Shown here: positions 62,221-64,000 of the stretch, one piece after another | How positions within the stretch are numbered: position 1 is the first letter of the stretch | Layout: every line of letters starts with the position of its first letter | From: Varroa destructor | Taxonomy: Eukaryota > Arthropoda > Arachnida > Mesostigmata > Varroidae | NCBI RefSeq assembly: GCF_002443255.2 | Contig: NW_019211456.1 | Location: 31,679,341-31,743,340 of the forward strand | Reading direction: 5' to 3' | Length of the DNA: 64,000 nucleotides | Notes under the pieces: generated by a model | Databases searched by the model: none | Told to the model about the DNA's origin: nothing | Seen by the model: only the letters and a program-made list of their open reading frames with translations | Translations under genes and position numbers: made by a program

Positions 62221-62240
62221 GCTAGCTAGCTGGCTGGCTG
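62221..62240. repeat. (GCTA)/(GCTG) short tandem array
   Basis: Two GCTA units pass into GCTG units. Confidence 0.8.
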
Positions 62241-64000
62241 TTGGCGACTCCTTTTTCCCGAAAAGAAAACTGTTTACGTGGCCGCCGATTAGCAGCGGAC
62301 GAGCCCCATAGTCGGACGTCAGTGAATCACATTAGCACTTGAACAGTCGATCGAGCGTTTGCAGTATTGTATGCCCTGAATGGAACAAGCAACCTCGATA
62401 AGGTACGTTCTGCTAGCTATTAGTTTGGTTACTGTCTCCTCGTGAAGAGTTTCTTCCGACATGACGTCCGATGCCGTAGGTATATCGAACCTGAACTAGA
62501 ACGAAGAAATTTTTTACGGAATATCTATTGAGGATTTTCACAATGGATTTACTAGGAAAATCTGTCCGATTCATTCTTTCTCAGCATCTGTGACCGAATC
62601 AGTTAGCAGAAGCTACGACAATAGAGTTTCATTACCAGTCAACTAACGGGAGGCTTTATGTCGAAGTATTTGAATTTAGCGTCTTTTCAAGCTAAACAAA
62701 CTTAGCCAATAGATGTTCAAAATGAAGGGCCTTTATATTCTCAGATGCCTATAGGAAATGTTACTCTGTATTTTTTTAATAAACAATGCAGTGTGTATGC
62801 TCAAGTTGAAATCCAAACCTTTTAACAGCTAAAAAGCCAGCCGTTCGAAGCGCCCGAAGCATGAAAGGTCCGTTGACAGCACACGAGTAGACTATTAAGT
62901 TTTGTTTCTGCCGTCTCCCAGTAACTACTGTGTACATCGTCTTCTAATGGCATCTGTTATAGAATAAAGTTACGACGTCTAAGATCACCTTCTGCGCCAC
63001 CCACCGCCATCGATAGGTCTCGACAACCGTCAACTAGGCCCGCTACTAATCTCTCGTTTCCATGTAATGTATACACATACATCGTATGATAATCGAACGT
63101 TACTACTGGTACTATCTTTATCTGTTCACACCTGCCGCACTCGTGGAAGTAATTAGATAAACAACAACTTGAATTGCGTATACATCCGTAGAATGGCATG
63201 AAGTTACAGCAACGGCGCCAGCATAGTCATTTTCTGTCTGAGTTAAACAGAACGTCGTTACATAACTTATCCTTAACTGTGATCATAAGTTACAATGCGA
63301 ACTTCCAGTACTATTTTATCTCACATACGGATGAAAGCGCAAGTTCGAATGGCTGCATGTGTACCCATATTCTCACACAAACTTTGAACGAATCATTGAG
63401 TGTTATAGGTCAGAAAAACAAAGGCATCTGCATAATGACTAAGTGCTTCCATTCTAACATTATCAAGCCCAATGCGCAGACGCTACGTTATCCCTTACCT
63501 GCTGTCGTACGGTGAGTGATAGCGATACCAAAATGAGCGAGACGTGGAGAAAACGTCTGAGTTCATAGAGAGTGTTTAGGGTGCAGGACATCGAATGACT
63601 CGAAAGTCTAGCCCAGAATCACTCAGCTGGGAGAGCATATTTTCCAGCAGTTTGTTCGCAGATTACTGCCCCTCTGGGGTAAAGTAAAACAATTGGGCTC
63701 AATGGCACAATCCTGGAGGAGCGCTCCTGCCTGTAGCTAAGCTCAGACAATGCGCTTTTTCCCGAATCGGGCAACGTGTGGGGTTAACTGAGCCTTTTTG
63801 AGTGCGCAGCGCGAAGCGAGAGGCAACGGTGTTGGGAACGGGGCTGGGACAGGATGAGATCGAGGTTGCGAGCCAGCCCAGAATGAGCAACAAAGATGGA
63901 ATAGGAGGCCCGGGCGACTGCCAGCAAACAGCCGTAGTCAGCCGTCGTTGCTATTTCCCTGCCAGCTACTTCTTTCGCTGACTTCTCGCCCTGCCCATTG

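Larger units (their letters stand above)
56490..64000. other. Mostly non-coding stretch
   Basis: Open frames at 56968-57297 (minus), 57187-57598 (plus, three successive frames) and 58013-58312 (plus) lack domain support. An acceptor (CATTTCAG) before 57301 is followed by short sensible frames but no partner. Microsatellites are listed separately. Confidence 0.35.

Noticed and set aside
1..64000. Search for CRISPR arrays, operons, ribosome binding sites, phage or bacterial insertion elements
   Set aside because: No regularly spaced repeats, no tightly packed ORFs and no bacterial signals; the window is eukaryotic.

Overview
This is nuclear eukaryotic DNA, not bacterial. It has no dense run of intact ORFs. 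Long AT-rich non-coding stretches, dinucleotide to tetranucleotide microsatellites, a 100-N assembly gap (38872-38971), GT-AG introns (some only 100-350 bases) and a decayed LINE of the R1/Jockey group point to an animal, most likely an arthropod. A mite-like genome is my guess from texture only. Most open frames of 60-190 codons here are no longer than chance predicts at this base composition, so I relied on matching splice phases and recognisable domains.

Layout. 1-6960: weakly coding, probably decayed frames (485-1210, 4858-5013, 6693-6961), two neighbouring inverted repeats (2195-2320), and a possible minus-strand split gene (4094 down to 2408). 7661-7876: a cysteine-containing minus frame with no usable start. 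8090-10215: a broken LINE ORF2 on the plus strand with endonuclease, reverse transcriptase and C-terminal pieces in different frames. 10216-14870: mostly AT-rich, with a trinucleotide-rich block at 12000-13230. 15108-17071: the best-supported gene in the window, the last four exons of a minus-strand gene. Its three introns join in phase to give at least 418 residues rich in Ser, Pro and basic residues, with two SH3-ligand motifs; I do not recognise the family.

17072-30100: mostly non-coding, with a candidate terminal exon (20860-20990), perfect hairpins (20182-20220, 21447-21472), a GC-rich block ending in A20 (22900-23597), a GAAA/GGAA purine tract and an A-rich open region (26111-26657). 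30100-34650: candidate exons, and a possible small membrane-protein gene (34127-34260 joined to 34518-34642). 34650-64000: largely non-coding, with isolated exon candidates (30 to 60 codons each unless stated), microsatellites and the gap.

I found no RNA gene, CRISPR array, operon or clear novel system. The unidentified gene at 15108-17071 and the small split membrane-protein candidate are the best leads.
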